Assembly (NCBI RefSeq): GCF_900117315.1
Contig: NZ_LT630337.1
Location: 3,719,720 to 3,783,719 of the forward strand
Source of the DNA: Bacillus massilinigeriensis
Lineage (GTDB): Bacteria; Bacillota; Bacilli; Bacillales; Cytobacillaceae
Reading direction: 5' to 3'
DNA: 64,000 nt
In this document: positions 10,366-18,013 of the stretch, one piece after another
Layout: every line of letters begins with the position of its first letter
Numbering within the stretch: the stretch's first letter is position 1
Translations under genes and position numbers: made by a program
The notes under the pieces: model-generated
Seen by the model: the letters and a program-made list of their open reading frames with translations, nothing else
Database searches by the model: none
What the model was told of the DNA's origin: nothing

Positions 10366-10415
10366 TTTGGTAGGTGCCTGTCACCCTGATCGGGTGACAG
10401 GCACCTACCTTTTTT
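10366..10415 (+). terminator. Intrinsic terminator built from an inside-out REP-A
   Basis: GGTAGGTGCCTGTCACCC, a 5-base loop, then the exact complement, followed by TTTTTT. The two REP-A arms are in reversed order relative to other copies, giving an 18-bp stem and a T-run immediately downstream of the Ig/WD40 gene. Confidence 0.88.
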
Positions 10416-10723
10416 AAACTAACATATTAGCTCCTATTCTATTTGTTTATAATAAGAGTAGGTCCAACTACTTTTATAAAAATTTGAGGTCATTTCACAA
10501 ATCTACTCATATTTTTTCAATCGGCATATAGTCCTTAAATTTACCGTTAAAAAGAAAATTCTACCTACTGACAAATTTTTGCATCTACAACCAGCATGAT
10601 TGCATTATTTTTTAAAAAAACTTGCCCCTATTTAATTAATCAATGTATCTATTTTTAAAAACCTAGTATTACCATGCTCAAAAGTAGAAAACTGCAATTT
10701 TTTTAAAAAAGGAGGCTAAAAAA
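10416..10723. other. Intergenic region
   Basis: About 300 bases of AT-rich DNA, presumably with the promoter of the pRiA4b ORF-3 family gene. I cannot pick convincing -35/-10 boxes. Confidence 0.5.
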
Positions 10724-11485
10724 ATGGTAAAAAACTCAAACTTAAATAACCTCTTAGATTCATTAGCTAAACAATTCAAAGAAACAGATACTTATAAAAA
10801 CCTCCCTCCTTCTGAACAGGAAAAAATAAATCTTTTAATAGAAGGTAAGCAGGGGATTCCAAATCCAATTGAACCAAAACAAAGACCATTAAAAAGAGTT
10901 TCTAAAACAACTACCTATCAATTAAAGGTTTCCCTGAAGGACACTCATCCGCCAGTTTGGAGGAGAATTGTCGTTCCTGGCTATATCACGTTCCATCAAT
11001 TACATCAAGTCATTCAGACTGCAATGGGATGGGGAGGTTATCATCTTTATAGTTTTGAAATTGAAGACGTGGAAATCCAATTACCAGATGATGACTTTGG
11101 AATTCCTGATTCTTATAGAGATATTAGAAATGCGAACAAAGAAAAGCTAGGTTACTGGATTCATAAGGAAAAACAATCCTTCAATTACACCTATGATTTC
11201 GGAGACAACTGGGAGCATAAAATTATTGTTGAAAAAATGGAAAAAAGAAACGAACCGCTCGAACATCCTCTTTGCATCAAAGGAAAACGAGCATGCCCAC
11301 CAGATGATATTGGCGGAACGACCGGCTATTCTCAGATATTGAATATGCTTGAAAACAAGAATAACGGAACCGGTAATGAAGATGAATGGCTGAAGGAATT
11401 AGAGGAAATGTTTGGAGAGTTTGAACAAGATGAATTTGATTTAGAGGAAGTCAATTTATTGCTTGAGGAATTGGAATATGAATAA
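10724..11485 (+). CDS. Plasmid pRiA4b ORF-3 family protein
   Basis: A 253-residue protein. Residues about 65-235 match the pRiA4b ORF-3 family (PF07929): PVWRRIVVPGYITFHQLHQV, AMGWGGYHLYSFEI, YDFGDNWEHKI and ACPPDDIGGTTGY. The molecular function of the family is unknown; it is widespread on plasmids and in accessory regions. The C-terminal 45 residues are very acidic (EELEEMFGEFEQDEFDLEE). The start has AAAGGAGG at good spacing. A second member of this family lies at 16736-17863, so the pair may reflect an expanded accessory family. Confidence 0.85.
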   Translation: MVKNSNLNNLLDSLAKQFKETDTYKNLPPSEQEKINLLIEGKQGIPNPIEPKQRPLKRVSKTTTYQLKVSLKDTHPPVWRRIVVPGYITFHQLHQVIQTAMGWGGYHLYSFEIEDVEIQLPDDDFGIPDSYRDIRNANKEKLGYWIHKEKQSFNYTYDFGDNWEHKIIVEKMEKRNEPLEHPLCIKGKRACPPDDIGGTTGYSQILNMLENKNNGTGNEDEWLKELEEMFGEFEQDEFDLEEVNLLLEELEYE

Positions 11486-11490
11486 ACGGA

Positions 11491-11523
11491 AGCCGTGGAT
11501 GTAAAAAATTTTGCATCGCGGCT
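11491..11523 (+). terminator. Probable hairpin terminator after the ORF-3 family gene
   Basis: AGCCGTGGATG pairs with CATCGCGGCT across an AT-rich loop a few bases after the stop. The tail TGTTTGG is only weakly T-rich. Confidence 0.5.
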
Positions 11524-11570
11524 GTTTGGTTGGGTGGGACAAGGTGACATGTAGCCTCTTCCGGTATTAG

Positions 11571-11774
11571 GAACATCGCGACGGGCCACACTACCTCTAT
11601 TTTCTGGAACATCGTGACGGGCCACTCACTACCTCTATTTCAGAAACATCGTGACGGGCCATACACTACCTCTATTTTCTGGAACATCGTGACGGCCACA
11701 CACTACCTCTATTTTCTGGAACATCGTGACGGGCCACACACTACCTCTATTTTCAGGAACATCGTGACGGCCAC
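11571..11774. repeat. Family D tandem direct repeats (36-38 bp, six copies)
   Basis: Six direct copies of a unit beginning GAACATCGTGACGGGCCAC and continuing ACACTACCTCTATTTTC. The unit starts fall at about 11571, 11607, 11644, 11682, 11719 and 11757. The copies differ by a few substitutions and 1-2 bp indels. There are no unique spacers, so it is not a CRISPR array. It is unrelated in sequence to REP families A-C. Confidence 0.93.
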
Positions 11775-11835
11775 CCTATCCCGCTGCACCCCAAGCAACC
11801 ATCCCTACTCCCCACTCAAAACAAAACCACCTCAC

Positions 11836-12270
11836 TTAATTCGCCAACCCACCCCGAAGTTGACTCACACCAAACTCCAAATACGCCTTAAGGCAGCTCA
11901 GCATAAACACCCACCCCTCTTTCTGATCCAATAATCTCGCTACTAGCTCTGGATCATTCTCATCAAACCCATCCTCAACCACCTCGATAATGGTGCTCGA
12001 AGAATCCTGCTCCTCCAACACAATTGTTACCACCTGTTCATTCTCCGATGGTCCCCACTTAAACACGATTTTCCGATTTTTCACAATTTCTACAACTCTA
12101 ATGTCTAATTCAGCATTGTACAAATCATACTCCAAATATATCGTCTTCCCTTGCTCCCACCTCTCCGAACTCAACGAAAACCAAAAGTTCCCGATTTTCT
12201 CCGGATCTACGAAGGCTTCAAACACTTCATTTGCAGGCCTAGATATTCTAAATTTTGTAGTTATATTCAT
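11836..12270 (-). CDS. SRPBCC/AHSA1-type domain protein
   Basis: A 144-residue single-domain protein of the START/SRPBCC superfamily, AHSA1-like subgroup. It opens with the typical TTKFRISRPANEVFEAFVDP and continues with FWF-SLSSERWEQG and IVFKWG. These proteins form a helix-grip hydrophobic pocket; many of the small stand-alone ones in Bacillaceae have no known ligand. The start has GAGGGATG nearby. It lies downstream of, and in the same direction as, the uridine-kinase-like gene, but a terminator separates them, so it is probably a separate unit. Confidence 0.82.
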   Translation of the reverse strand: MNITTKFRISRPANEVFEAFVDPEKIGNFWFSLSSERWEQGKTIYLEYDLYNAELDIRVVEIVKNRKIVFKWGPSENEQVVTIVLEEQDSSSTIIEVVEDGFDENDPELVARLLDQKEGWVFMLSCLKAYLEFGVSQLRGGLAN

Positions 12271-12358
12271 TCATGACATCCCTCTTTTGTTTTACTCATA
12301 TCATTCATCGTGTCCGAATCGCCATACCCTATACCTTTGGATGTCAAAAATAGCTCTT

Positions 12359-12382
12359 AAAAAAGCCGCCTAATCAGGCAGC
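12359..12382 (-). terminator. Intrinsic terminator of the uridine-kinase-like gene
   Basis: Minus strand: GCTGCCT, loop GATT, AGGCGGC, then TTTTTT, directly after the kinase-like gene. Confidence 0.85.
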
Positions 12383-12401
12383 CCAATTTTCAAACAAACG
12401 T

Positions 12402-12989
12402 TTAATTTGTCCCAGCTATCACAAGATCCGCTCTCTCATGGGGTTTATGGGCCTTCACATAAATATCCTCCGCAACCATCCAATCCTTCTCCCAACGGTC
12501 ACGAGCTTCTTCCCCATCACGTTCTAGCCCCCGGGACAGCCTTGTTTCCCTCGGGGTTTCCACCCAAATGGTAAAATCATAGTACTCAAGCAACTCATTT
12601 CGAGTCGAATAAACTCCCTCTATTATTACAATCCCACCAACAGGAACTTGATGCCATTCAGCAAGAGCATCTTTCACCCAATCATATCGCTGATAATTTC
12701 CCTCCTGGTCCCGACTAAGTGGCTCAATCACCTGGTGTAAAACTCTTCTCCAGTCGCAATCTGCACCAACTGGCTTTTCCTCCGGCGAACCAACCACCTT
12801 TTGATTCGAAGGCAGGTAAAAATCATCCATATGAACGACCGTTACTCCTGGAAGATTTTCTTTTAACCTTGCAGCTAGTGTGCTCTTTCCAGAACCTCCG
12901 CAACCATCGATTCCGATTAATAGAGTCGCTTGTTTTCTAGGGAAATGTTTAATCTTCACCATCAATTTATAAAATGTATTCACATTCAT
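12402..12989 (-). CDS. Uridine-kinase-like P-loop NTPase
   Basis: A 195-residue P-loop kinase. The Walker A motif is GIDGCGGSGKSTLAARL (about residues 26-42). VVHMDDFYLPS resembles the substrate-binding DDFY motif of uridine/pantothenate-kinase-like enzymes, and GGIVIIEGVYSTR is the Walker-B-type strand. It is probably a nucleoside or small-metabolite kinase in the cytoplasm. It is shorter and more divergent than Udk, so the substrate is open. ATG 12989 has GGGATGGGATG upstream. The unit ends in a clear terminator at 12359-12382. Confidence 0.82.
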   Translation of the reverse strand: MNVNTFYKLMVKIKHFPRKQATLLIGIDGCGGSGKSTLAARLKENLPGVTVVHMDDFYLPSNQKVVGSPEEKPVGADCDWRRVLHQVIEPLSRDQEGNYQRYDWVKDALAEWHQVPVGGIVIIEGVYSTRNELLEYYDFTIWVETPRETRLSRGLERDGEEARDRWEKDWMVAEDIYVKAHKPHERADLVIAGTN

Positions 12990-13078
12990 TCACATCCCAT
13001 CCCGATAGGTGACCAATGGAGGTGACTGGTACCCAATCTAATCCTTTATATTTAATGATTTTCTCACTTAAAAGAAAA

Positions 13079-13112
13079 ACAGGCATCATTTTATTGACGC
13101 CTGCTTTCCATA
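13079..13112 (-). terminator. Terminator of the PlcR-like/peptide operon
   Basis: Minus strand: CAGGCGTCA, loop ATAAAA, TGATGCCTG with one G-T pair, then TTTTTCTTTT. It lies about 70 bases downstream of the peptide gene. Confidence 0.85.
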
Positions 13113-13184
13113 TTACATTTAAGTAAGTTTACTAGATTAAAGGATATATAATTTGTAAATAAGATGACCTTATAGGTGAAAAAA

Positions 13185-13346
13185 TTAATGTTGTGGTGGA
13201 TAAATATTAATTGTATATCCGCCATCATCTATTAGTTTAGGACTATGTTGTGGTGGATATATTGCAGAATCATCATAATTAGTACTTACTGCAGCTATAC
13301 CTAAAATCCCTAAAATAATTAATCCCTTTACCAATAACTTTTTCAT
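13185..13346 (-). CDS. PapR-like signalling peptide precursor (candidate)
   Basis: A 53-residue precursor starting at ATG 13346, with AAGGGAGG at ideal spacing. Residues 1-21 (MKKLLVKGLIILGILGIAAV) form a short basic-hydrophobic export signal. The remaining 32 residues carry the motif IYPPQH twice: once in the middle (SAIYPPQH) and once as the very C-terminus (INIYPPQH). It lies 47 bases downstream of a PlcR-family regulator on the same strand, with a terminator after it. This is the layout of plcR-papR, where the C-terminal 5-8 residues are the processed pheromone. The mature peptide and its import by an Opp-type permease are inferred. The peptide sequence is unlike PapR, NprX or any Phr that I know. 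Confidence 0.75.
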   Translation of the reverse strand: MKKLLVKGLIILGILGIAAVSTNYDDSAIYPPQHSPKLIDDGGYTINIYPPQH

Positions 13347-13393
13347 TACAATTCCTCCCTTATATATTAATAAAATTACTATAATAAACCCCA

Positions 13394-14272
13394 TTACGAA
13401 AATGATAAGAGTTTATCCATTTCCTTTTCAATTAACGATATGATTTTGGTTTTATTCTCCAATTTTAATAAAAATAGGCATTTTTCAAAAGACGCTTTCC
13501 CTTTTTCAATTTCACCTAGTTTTATTAAGTTCTCACCCGTCTGGTAATAGAACTCATTTAAACAATATAGAGATTCTTCATTTATACAAAGATTGATTCC
13601 CTGTTGACAATAAATTAATGATTCATTATATTGGCCTAATTGTGTGAAAACTTGTGATAATCCAAACAATACTCTTATTTTAACTTTTGGATTTAGAATA
13701 TGTGGGAGTTGGTCTAGATTCGTAAGCGCTTCTAAGAATATAGGAAAAGCACTTTTATAGTCTCTACTCTCAAATAGTAGGATTGCTATACTATTTAATA
13801 TTTCTGTTTCTCGTTCATTTAAATTGTGTTTGCTCGGATTAGTAATTTTTATCGCTTCATAAAGAAAGCTTATCGCTTTTTTTAAATCACTTTCTATGTA
13901 AAACGTAGATATGCCTTCATGCCATAAAAGGTACTGTTTTAAATATCCTATATTGAAGATAGGATTTAGTTTTTCCTTTTGAACAATATGATATATTGCA
14001 TGATAATTTCGTTCTCTCTTATATTTTTCTATGATTTGAGTTACTGCTGTTGAGTAATTAATAGTAGACTTTGATGCCACTTCAAAAAAGTAAGAAAGCT
14101 CAATATTAAGCTTTATTCCTAATTTATGAAGCTGCTCGATCGTCGGATAAGCCTTCTCCTTCTCAAAAGAAGCAAGCTCTTCCACTGTACAGATCCCATC
14201 AGCTAATTCTTCAATGGTCATACTTTTATATTCACGAAAGGATTTTAGGATGTCTCCTATCTCGTATTCCAA
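13394..14272 (-). CDS. PlcR-family (RRNPP) quorum-sensing transcriptional regulator
   Basis: A 292-residue cytoplasmic regulator. Residues about 3-60 form an XRE-type helix-turn-helix (ILKSFREYKSMTIEELADGI, with AYPTIEQLHKLGIKLNI and YFFEV). The rest is five or so TPR-like helical repeats (for example RETEILNSIAILLFESRDY, YNESLIYCQQGINLC, FYYQTGENLIKLGEIEKG). Length, HTH and the SLYCLNEFYYQTGE segment line up with PlcR of the Bacillus cereus group. In that family the TPRs bind the reimported peptide and switch DNA binding. I place the start at TTG 14272, which AAGGAGTGG precedes; the ATG at 14317 has no such site. The peptide gene follows at 47 bases. Its target promoters are not visible beyond possible autoregulation. 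Confidence 0.85.
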   Translation of the reverse strand: MEYEIGDILKSFREYKSMTIEELADGICTVEELASFEKEKAYPTIEQLHKLGIKLNIELSYFFEVASKSTINYSTAVTQIIEKYKRERNYHAIYHIVQKEKLNPIFNIGYLKQYLLWHEGISTFYIESDLKKAISFLYEAIKITNPSKHNLNERETEILNSIAILLFESRDYKSAFPIFLEALTNLDQLPHILNPKVKIRVLFGLSQVFTQLGQYNESLIYCQQGINLCINEESLYCLNEFYYQTGENLIKLGEIEKGKASFEKCLFLLKLENKTKIISLIEKEMDKLLSFS

Positions 14273-14314
14273 GTATTTCCACTCCTTATATTTTACTATA
14301 TAATAGAAATATAC

Positions 14315-14347
14315 CATAATTATGAATATTTAGAAGTTATTATTCAT
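14315..14347. promoter_or_regulatory. Candidate operator upstream of the PlcR-like gene
   Basis: A perfect 10-bp palindrome CATAATTATG (14315-14324) overlaps an inverted repeat ATGAATA (14322-14328)/TATTCAT (14341-14347). This dyad symmetry lies 40-75 bases upstream of the TTG start, where an autoregulatory XRE-type site would be expected. It does not match the PlcR box. Confidence 0.4.
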
Positions 14348-14554
14348 GTTTTTACAAAAAACGTTACTTATGCCCTATGATTAATTTACTGTTTTTTCAT
14401 TAATTATACAGTTCATCCTAGTCAGAATATACCAGAATCCACTTGTGCTTCCTAGTAAATTTTTTTATAAATATCAGATCGACCGTATTAATATGAATCA
14501 CTCTTATTTTGGTAAAATAAAAACCACTCAACGAAAGGGAAACAGGTGATATTT

Positions 14555-14926
14555 ATGGGAAAAATCCAAATCAAAAGAATCTACGACCCAAAGGTAGAAT
14601 CTGATGGTTATCGGATATTAGTGGATCGACTTTGGCCTCGTGGGATTAAAAAGGAGGCAGCGGCCTTGACAGATTGGTGCAAGGATGTAGCTCCAAGCCA
14701 TGAACTTCGAAAAGAATTTGGACATCAAATGGAGCGCTTTGAAGAATTCCGCGAGAAATATCTGTTTGAGCTTCATTCGGATCCGCAGAAATCTCTAAAA
14801 GCTGACGAGCTTTGTCAACTCGCGGCAGAGGGAACAGTTACGCTACTTTATGCTGCTAAAAATACAGATCAAAATCACGCGATTGTTTTACGTGAGGAGT
14901 TGCTTAGGAGAATAGAAAATCAGTAG
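14555..14926 (+). CDS. DUF488 family protein
   Basis: A 123-residue protein of the DUF488 family. It begins GKIQIKRIYDP, has the family signature YRILVDRLWPRGIKKE and WCKDVAPSHELRKEFGH, and ends VTLLYAAKNTDQNHAIVL. Members are small cytoplasmic proteins of unknown activity, often near stress or redox genes. ATG 14555 is preceded by AGGTGAT; the GTG at 14546 overlaps that site. It is monocistronic and divergent from the PlcR-like regulator, sharing a 280-bp intergenic region. Confidence 0.9.
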   Translation: MGKIQIKRIYDPKVESDGYRILVDRLWPRGIKKEAAALTDWCKDVAPSHELRKEFGHQMERFEEFREKYLFELHSDPQKSLKADELCQLAAEGTVTLLYAAKNTDQNHAIVLREELLRRIENQ

Positions 14927-15007
14927 GGTTTTGATTTTAGGCAACCCATGGGAAAACCGCAGACACAGCTTCCCGTTTTCAGGTATAATCGGTTTGAGGT
15001 GCGTAAA

Positions 15008-15715
15008 ATGAGGAGAAATTTATGGTTGAAGCTTTCTATAGTGTTAAATTTGGTTTTAATAGTAGGTTTGGTTTATGTGGTAAATAAGGCAGATTTAGTT
15101 GAGAATAAATCTACTAAAATACTGAATAAATCAACTGTTTATCCAAAATATGAACAAAAGGTTTCATTATTTAATAGTTTAGTTACTAGGGAAAAAGTAG
15201 ATGTAGTCTTTATAGGTGATAGCCTAACTGAAAGAAGTTTGTGGAATGAAATTTTTCCGGATAAAATTGTTGTCAATAGAGGGATTGAACGCGACACAAC
15301 TGCTGGAGTATTAAAAAGGTTAGACGATATAAAAAGGCTTCATCCTGATAAAGTATTTTTGATGATTGGCATAAATGACCTCAACTTTGGTGTAAAAGTA
15401 GACAAGGTTTTTGAGCGTTATAGTTCGATAGTATCCACTATCCAAAAAAACTCTCCAGACACGCAGCTGTATCTTCAAAGCATTCTCCCAGTTGATGATG
15501 CAAGAAATAACACAAACAACCGTAGCATCGATTTGCTCAATAAAAAGATTAAGTCTCTAGCTACAACAGATAAAATTACTTACATTGACATAAACAGCAA
15601 ACTAAAAGGAAAAAGAAAAGGCCTAGACCCCAAATACTCAAATGACGGCCTCCACATCATGGGCAACGCCTACATAATCTGGGCCAACACCATCCGCCAA
15701 TACATAGAGGAATAA
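15008..15715 (+). CDS. Membrane-anchored SGNH/GDSL hydrolase
   Basis: A 235-residue protein with one N-terminal membrane anchor (about 7-27, LSIVLNLVLIVGLVYVV) followed by an SGNH hydrolase domain. Block I is FIGDSLTER (catalytic Ser), block III is IGINDL (oxyanion Asn), and block V is DGLHIMG (Asp and His). It therefore has a complete catalytic set and faces the cell exterior. Relatives act as esterases or lipases, or deacetylate wall or exported glycans; the substrate is unknown. ATG 15008 has GAGGTG upstream. The TAA stop is two bases from a REP-B copy. Confidence 0.87.
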   Translation: MRRNLWLKLSIVLNLVLIVGLVYVVNKADLVENKSTKILNKSTVYPKYEQKVSLFNSLVTREKVDVVFIGDSLTERSLWNEIFPDKIVVNRGIERDTTAGVLKRLDDIKRLHPDKVFLMIGINDLNFGVKVDKVFERYSSIVSTIQKNSPDTQLYLQSILPVDDARNNTNNRSIDLLNKKIKSLATTDKITYIDINSKLKGKRKGLDPKYSNDGLHIMGNAYIIWANTIRQYIEE

Positions 15716-15717
15716 GG

Positions 15718-15745
15718 GGAAGCATGGGGACGGTTCTTTGCTTCC
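15718..15745. repeat. REP-B palindrome
   Basis: GGAAGC-ATGGGGACGGTTCTTTGCTTCC: imperfect inverted repeat with GGAAGC/GCTTCC arms, immediately after the SGNH gene. Confidence 0.9.
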
Positions 15746-15773
15746 TGAGTTGGGGGACAGGGAAGCGCGGGGA

Positions 15774-15845
15774 TGGGTGACAGGCACCTTCTATTTTTTG
15801 GAAGTTAGGTTGAGTGAGGTGACAGGCACCTTCCATTTTTTGGAA
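15774..15845. repeat. Two REP-A left halves in tandem
   Basis: GGTGACAGGCACCTTCTA and, 43 bases on, GGTGACAGGCACCTTCCA. Each is followed by TTTTTTGGAA but lacks the GGTGCCTGTCACC right arm. They look like truncated copies. Confidence 0.85.
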
Positions 15846-15943
15846 CCACGAGAGCAACTGGACTATTTTGGGGGTGAGGTATTGCGTAAGGCTTATGGGT
15901 TTCAAATAGTAACGAGTTAAAAACTACTTTTTAAGGGGTTTAT

Positions 15944-16492
15944 ATGATGATGAATTCAAAGCTATTTTATGGGGAAAAGGTTAAATTAACAGCGCCTAGA
16001 GAAGAAGATGTTGACATCTTAGTGAAGTGGGGCGATGACGAGGAGTATCTAAGGAATGTAGATACAGACATGGCTTTGCCAAAAACGAGAGATCAATGGG
16101 CAAAGGAAGGAAGTACCGGTTCCAATGCTGTTTATTTTCGACTTAGAACGATAGATAATGATGAGCTCATTGGATTCGCTGCTATTTATGGGATTGAATG
16201 GAATAATCGTACAGGAGTCTTATCCATCGGGATTGGCCAGTCTGTTCATCGAAGTAAGGGCTATGGCTCAGATGCAATAAAGTTGATTCTCCGATATGCC
16301 TTCCATGAATTAAACTTGGATCGCGTCGGATTGGATGTTATTGAATATAACACAGGTGCTATAAAGGCATATGAAAAGGCTGGATTCAAACTTGAAGGAA
16401 GAAAGCGATCAATGGTCTATCGCGACGGAAAACGATATGATCTTATTCTTATGGGATTGTTACGTGATGAATGGGAAGCAACGCAGAGATAG
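15944..16492 (+). CDS. GNAT family N-acetyltransferase (RimJ/RimL type)
   Basis: A 182-residue single GNAT domain of the RimJ/RimL or acetyltransferase-3 subgroup. It starts KLTAPREEDVDILVKW. Motif A is IGIGQSVHRSKGYGSDAIKL, with the acetyl-CoA pyrophosphate loop R-S-K-G-Y-G. The region VIEYNTGAIKAYEKAGFKLE is the usual C-terminal signature. It transfers an acyl group from CoA to an amine; the acceptor is unknown. Three consecutive Met codons open the frame after an AAGGGG site. The stop is two bases from a REP-A palindrome. Confidence 0.92.
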   Translation: MMMNSKLFYGEKVKLTAPREEDVDILVKWGDDEEYLRNVDTDMALPKTRDQWAKEGSTGSNAVYFRLRTIDNDELIGFAAIYGIEWNNRTGVLSIGIGQSVHRSKGYGSDAIKLILRYAFHELNLDRVGLDVIEYNTGAIKAYEKAGFKLEGRKRSMVYRDGKRYDLILMGLLRDEWEATQR

Positions 16493-16494
16493 GG

Positions 16495-16539
16495 AGGTGA
16501 CAGGCACCTTCCATTAAATGGAAGGTGCCTGTCACCCTA
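16495..16539. repeat. REP-A palindrome A10
   Basis: Complete REP-A inverted repeat directly after the GNAT stop codon. Confidence 0.95.
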
Positions 16540-16646
16540 GTTTTCGTCACCAAAATGGCCATCACTCTAATCCCCATCAATCAAATCAACTAAACCTTAA
16601 TTGATATGTATGAAAGAATAGTAGAAAAAATGCAGAAGCATTGATT

Positions 16647-16716
16647 GGAAGCGCAGGGACGGTTCTCTGCTTCCTTTTTAATAGATTTGGAAGCAGAGAA
16701 CCGTCCCCATGCTTCC
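16647..16716. repeat. REP-B inverted pair
   Basis: Two REP-B copies in opposite orientation, separated by about 15 bases (GGAAGCGCAGGGACGG to CCGTCCCCATGCTTCC). Together they form a 28-bp-arm hairpin. The right copy overlaps the leader of the next gene. Confidence 0.92.
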
Positions 16717-16735
16717 TATAAGGAGAATAAAAAAC

Positions 16736-17863
16736 ATGCTAATCCAATGTACAAAAAAATTGCAGGATCAGTTAAAAATTAAACCTTCCGCTCCCCCTGA
16801 GGAAAATCCTTTATTTTCTTGGCACGCTAATTTAATCACCTTCAACCGTAGAAAAACGGTGGTTCTGATGAATGATCAGAATCGCTACGCAATTGTTTTA
16901 TTTGGCTTAAAAGCAAAGGATTTTGCGCATTTTGATGATCTTATTTTATCAGCCATACAGGCCACTTTTCGTGAAGAAGACTTCAAAGATGAGGTTATTG
17001 AGCAATTTATTAGCTACGCCCCACAAATTACCTATGCGAAAACAAAGGATAGGTCTTTAGTATCTAAGTTAAATCAAATCTGTGATTTTGTTTATTATTT
17101 AGATGATTTCCTTGACTCTCAATCTATTTCACAACCAGCCCTAAGTGTAAGAGCTAGTCGCTTTATGTCCGGTGATGGAAAATACTCACATCAAGAGATG
17201 TTCAAGGATTTAGAAAAATTCTCAGGCAGACGTATTTTCGATACAGAAGCAATTCAAATCAAAGTAACTCTTCTAATGGAGCAACATCATGTCTATAGAA
17301 GACTAATCGTTCCACTTCGTTATACTTTTAAACAACTCCACGAGGTTTTGCAGGTTGCTTTTGGATGGCATGACTATCATTTGCATGAGTTCCTTATTTT
17401 CGACAATGAATCAAAACTACCAGAACCCATGTCTATCAACAACTCTGCTCATCATCCTGAAGGGAAAAAACCAATATTAAGTATCGTATGTGATGAAGAG
17501 GCTCTTAGCTTTGGGGATGAGATTCCTATGAAATTAGAAAAAGGAATCAAGTTATCCGAATATCTGCCAAAATATCGATCACTACGCTATAATTACGACT
17601 TTGGTGATAATTGGAGACATGACATTGAGGCAGAGGATTTCATTGAGGATTATGAAAAAATTTACCCCGTATGTCTCGAAGGAGAAGGAACCACTCCCCC
17701 AGAAGACGTGGGTGGTGAATTTGGATATGAGGAGTTTTTGAAAATCATCTCTGATAAAAACCACCCCGAACATGACCAAATGGTTTCATGGGGCGTAATG
17801 CAGCAATATAAAGACTTTAATATTGTGATGGTGAATATGATGTTGAAGGGTGAGTTTTCTTAA
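16736..17863 (+). CDS. pRiA4b ORF-3 family protein with DUF6933-like N-terminal domain
   Basis: A 375-residue two-domain protein. Residues 1-150 (MLIQCTKKLQDQLKI, LFSWHANLITFNRRKTVVLM) resemble a stand-alone domain I recall as DUF6933. Residues about 175-365 are the pRiA4b ORF-3 domain (HHVYRRLIVPLRYTFKQLHE, FGWHDYHLHEF, YNYDFGDNWRHDI, TTPPEDVGGEFGY). The function of both domains is unknown. ATG 16736 is set by AAGGAG at 8-base spacing; an upstream ATG at 16709 lies inside REP-B DNA. It is the second ORF-3 member in 7 kb, with the same YDFGDNW core as the gene at 10724. Confidence 0.83.
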   Translation: MLIQCTKKLQDQLKIKPSAPPEENPLFSWHANLITFNRRKTVVLMNDQNRYAIVLFGLKAKDFAHFDDLILSAIQATFREEDFKDEVIEQFISYAPQITYAKTKDRSLVSKLNQICDFVYYLDDFLDSQSISQPALSVRASRFMSGDGKYSHQEMFKDLEKFSGRRIFDTEAIQIKVTLLMEQHHVYRRLIVPLRYTFKQLHEVLQVAFGWHDYHLHEFLIFDNESKLPEPMSINNSAHHPEGKKPILSIVCDEEALSFGDEIPMKLEKGIKLSEYLPKYRSLRYNYDFGDNWRHDIEAEDFIEDYEKIYPVCLEGEGTTPPEDVGGEFGYEEFLKIISDKNHPEHDQMVSWGVMQQYKDFNIVMVNMMLKGEFS

Positions 17864-17868
17864 AGAAG

Positions 17869-18012
17869 TATACGGTCGGTTCTCCGCTTCCTTTTTTGGA
17901 AGCGTGGGGACGGTTCTTTGCTTCCTTTTTGTGAAAACACGGGTGGAAGCGTGGGGACGGTTCTCTGCTTCTTCTTCCAGAAGCATGCCTGGAGTTCAGA
18001 AGAGGGTGGCCG
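17869..18012. repeat. Cluster of REP-B copies
   Basis: Three or more REP-B copies in the same orientation (GGTCGGTTCTCCGCTTCC; GGAAGCGTGGGGACGGTTC, twice) with short spacers, directly after the ORF-3 family gene. Confidence 0.88.
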
Positions 18013-18013
18013 T

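Noticed and set aside
11571-11774. CRISPR array
   Set aside because: The period is regular but the whole unit is repeated; there are no unique spacers and no cas genes.
11614-11934. 106-codon open frame over the family D repeats
   Set aside because: Its sequence is a periodic translation of the tandem repeat, and it runs into the opposite-strand SRPBCC gene.
14315-14347. Canonical PlcR box
   Set aside because: The dyads near the regulator do not fit the TATG-NAN4TN-CATA consensus, so only a generic operator is proposed.
15657-15920. Open frames around 15.7-15.9 kb
   Set aside because: They translate REP-A and REP-B halves.
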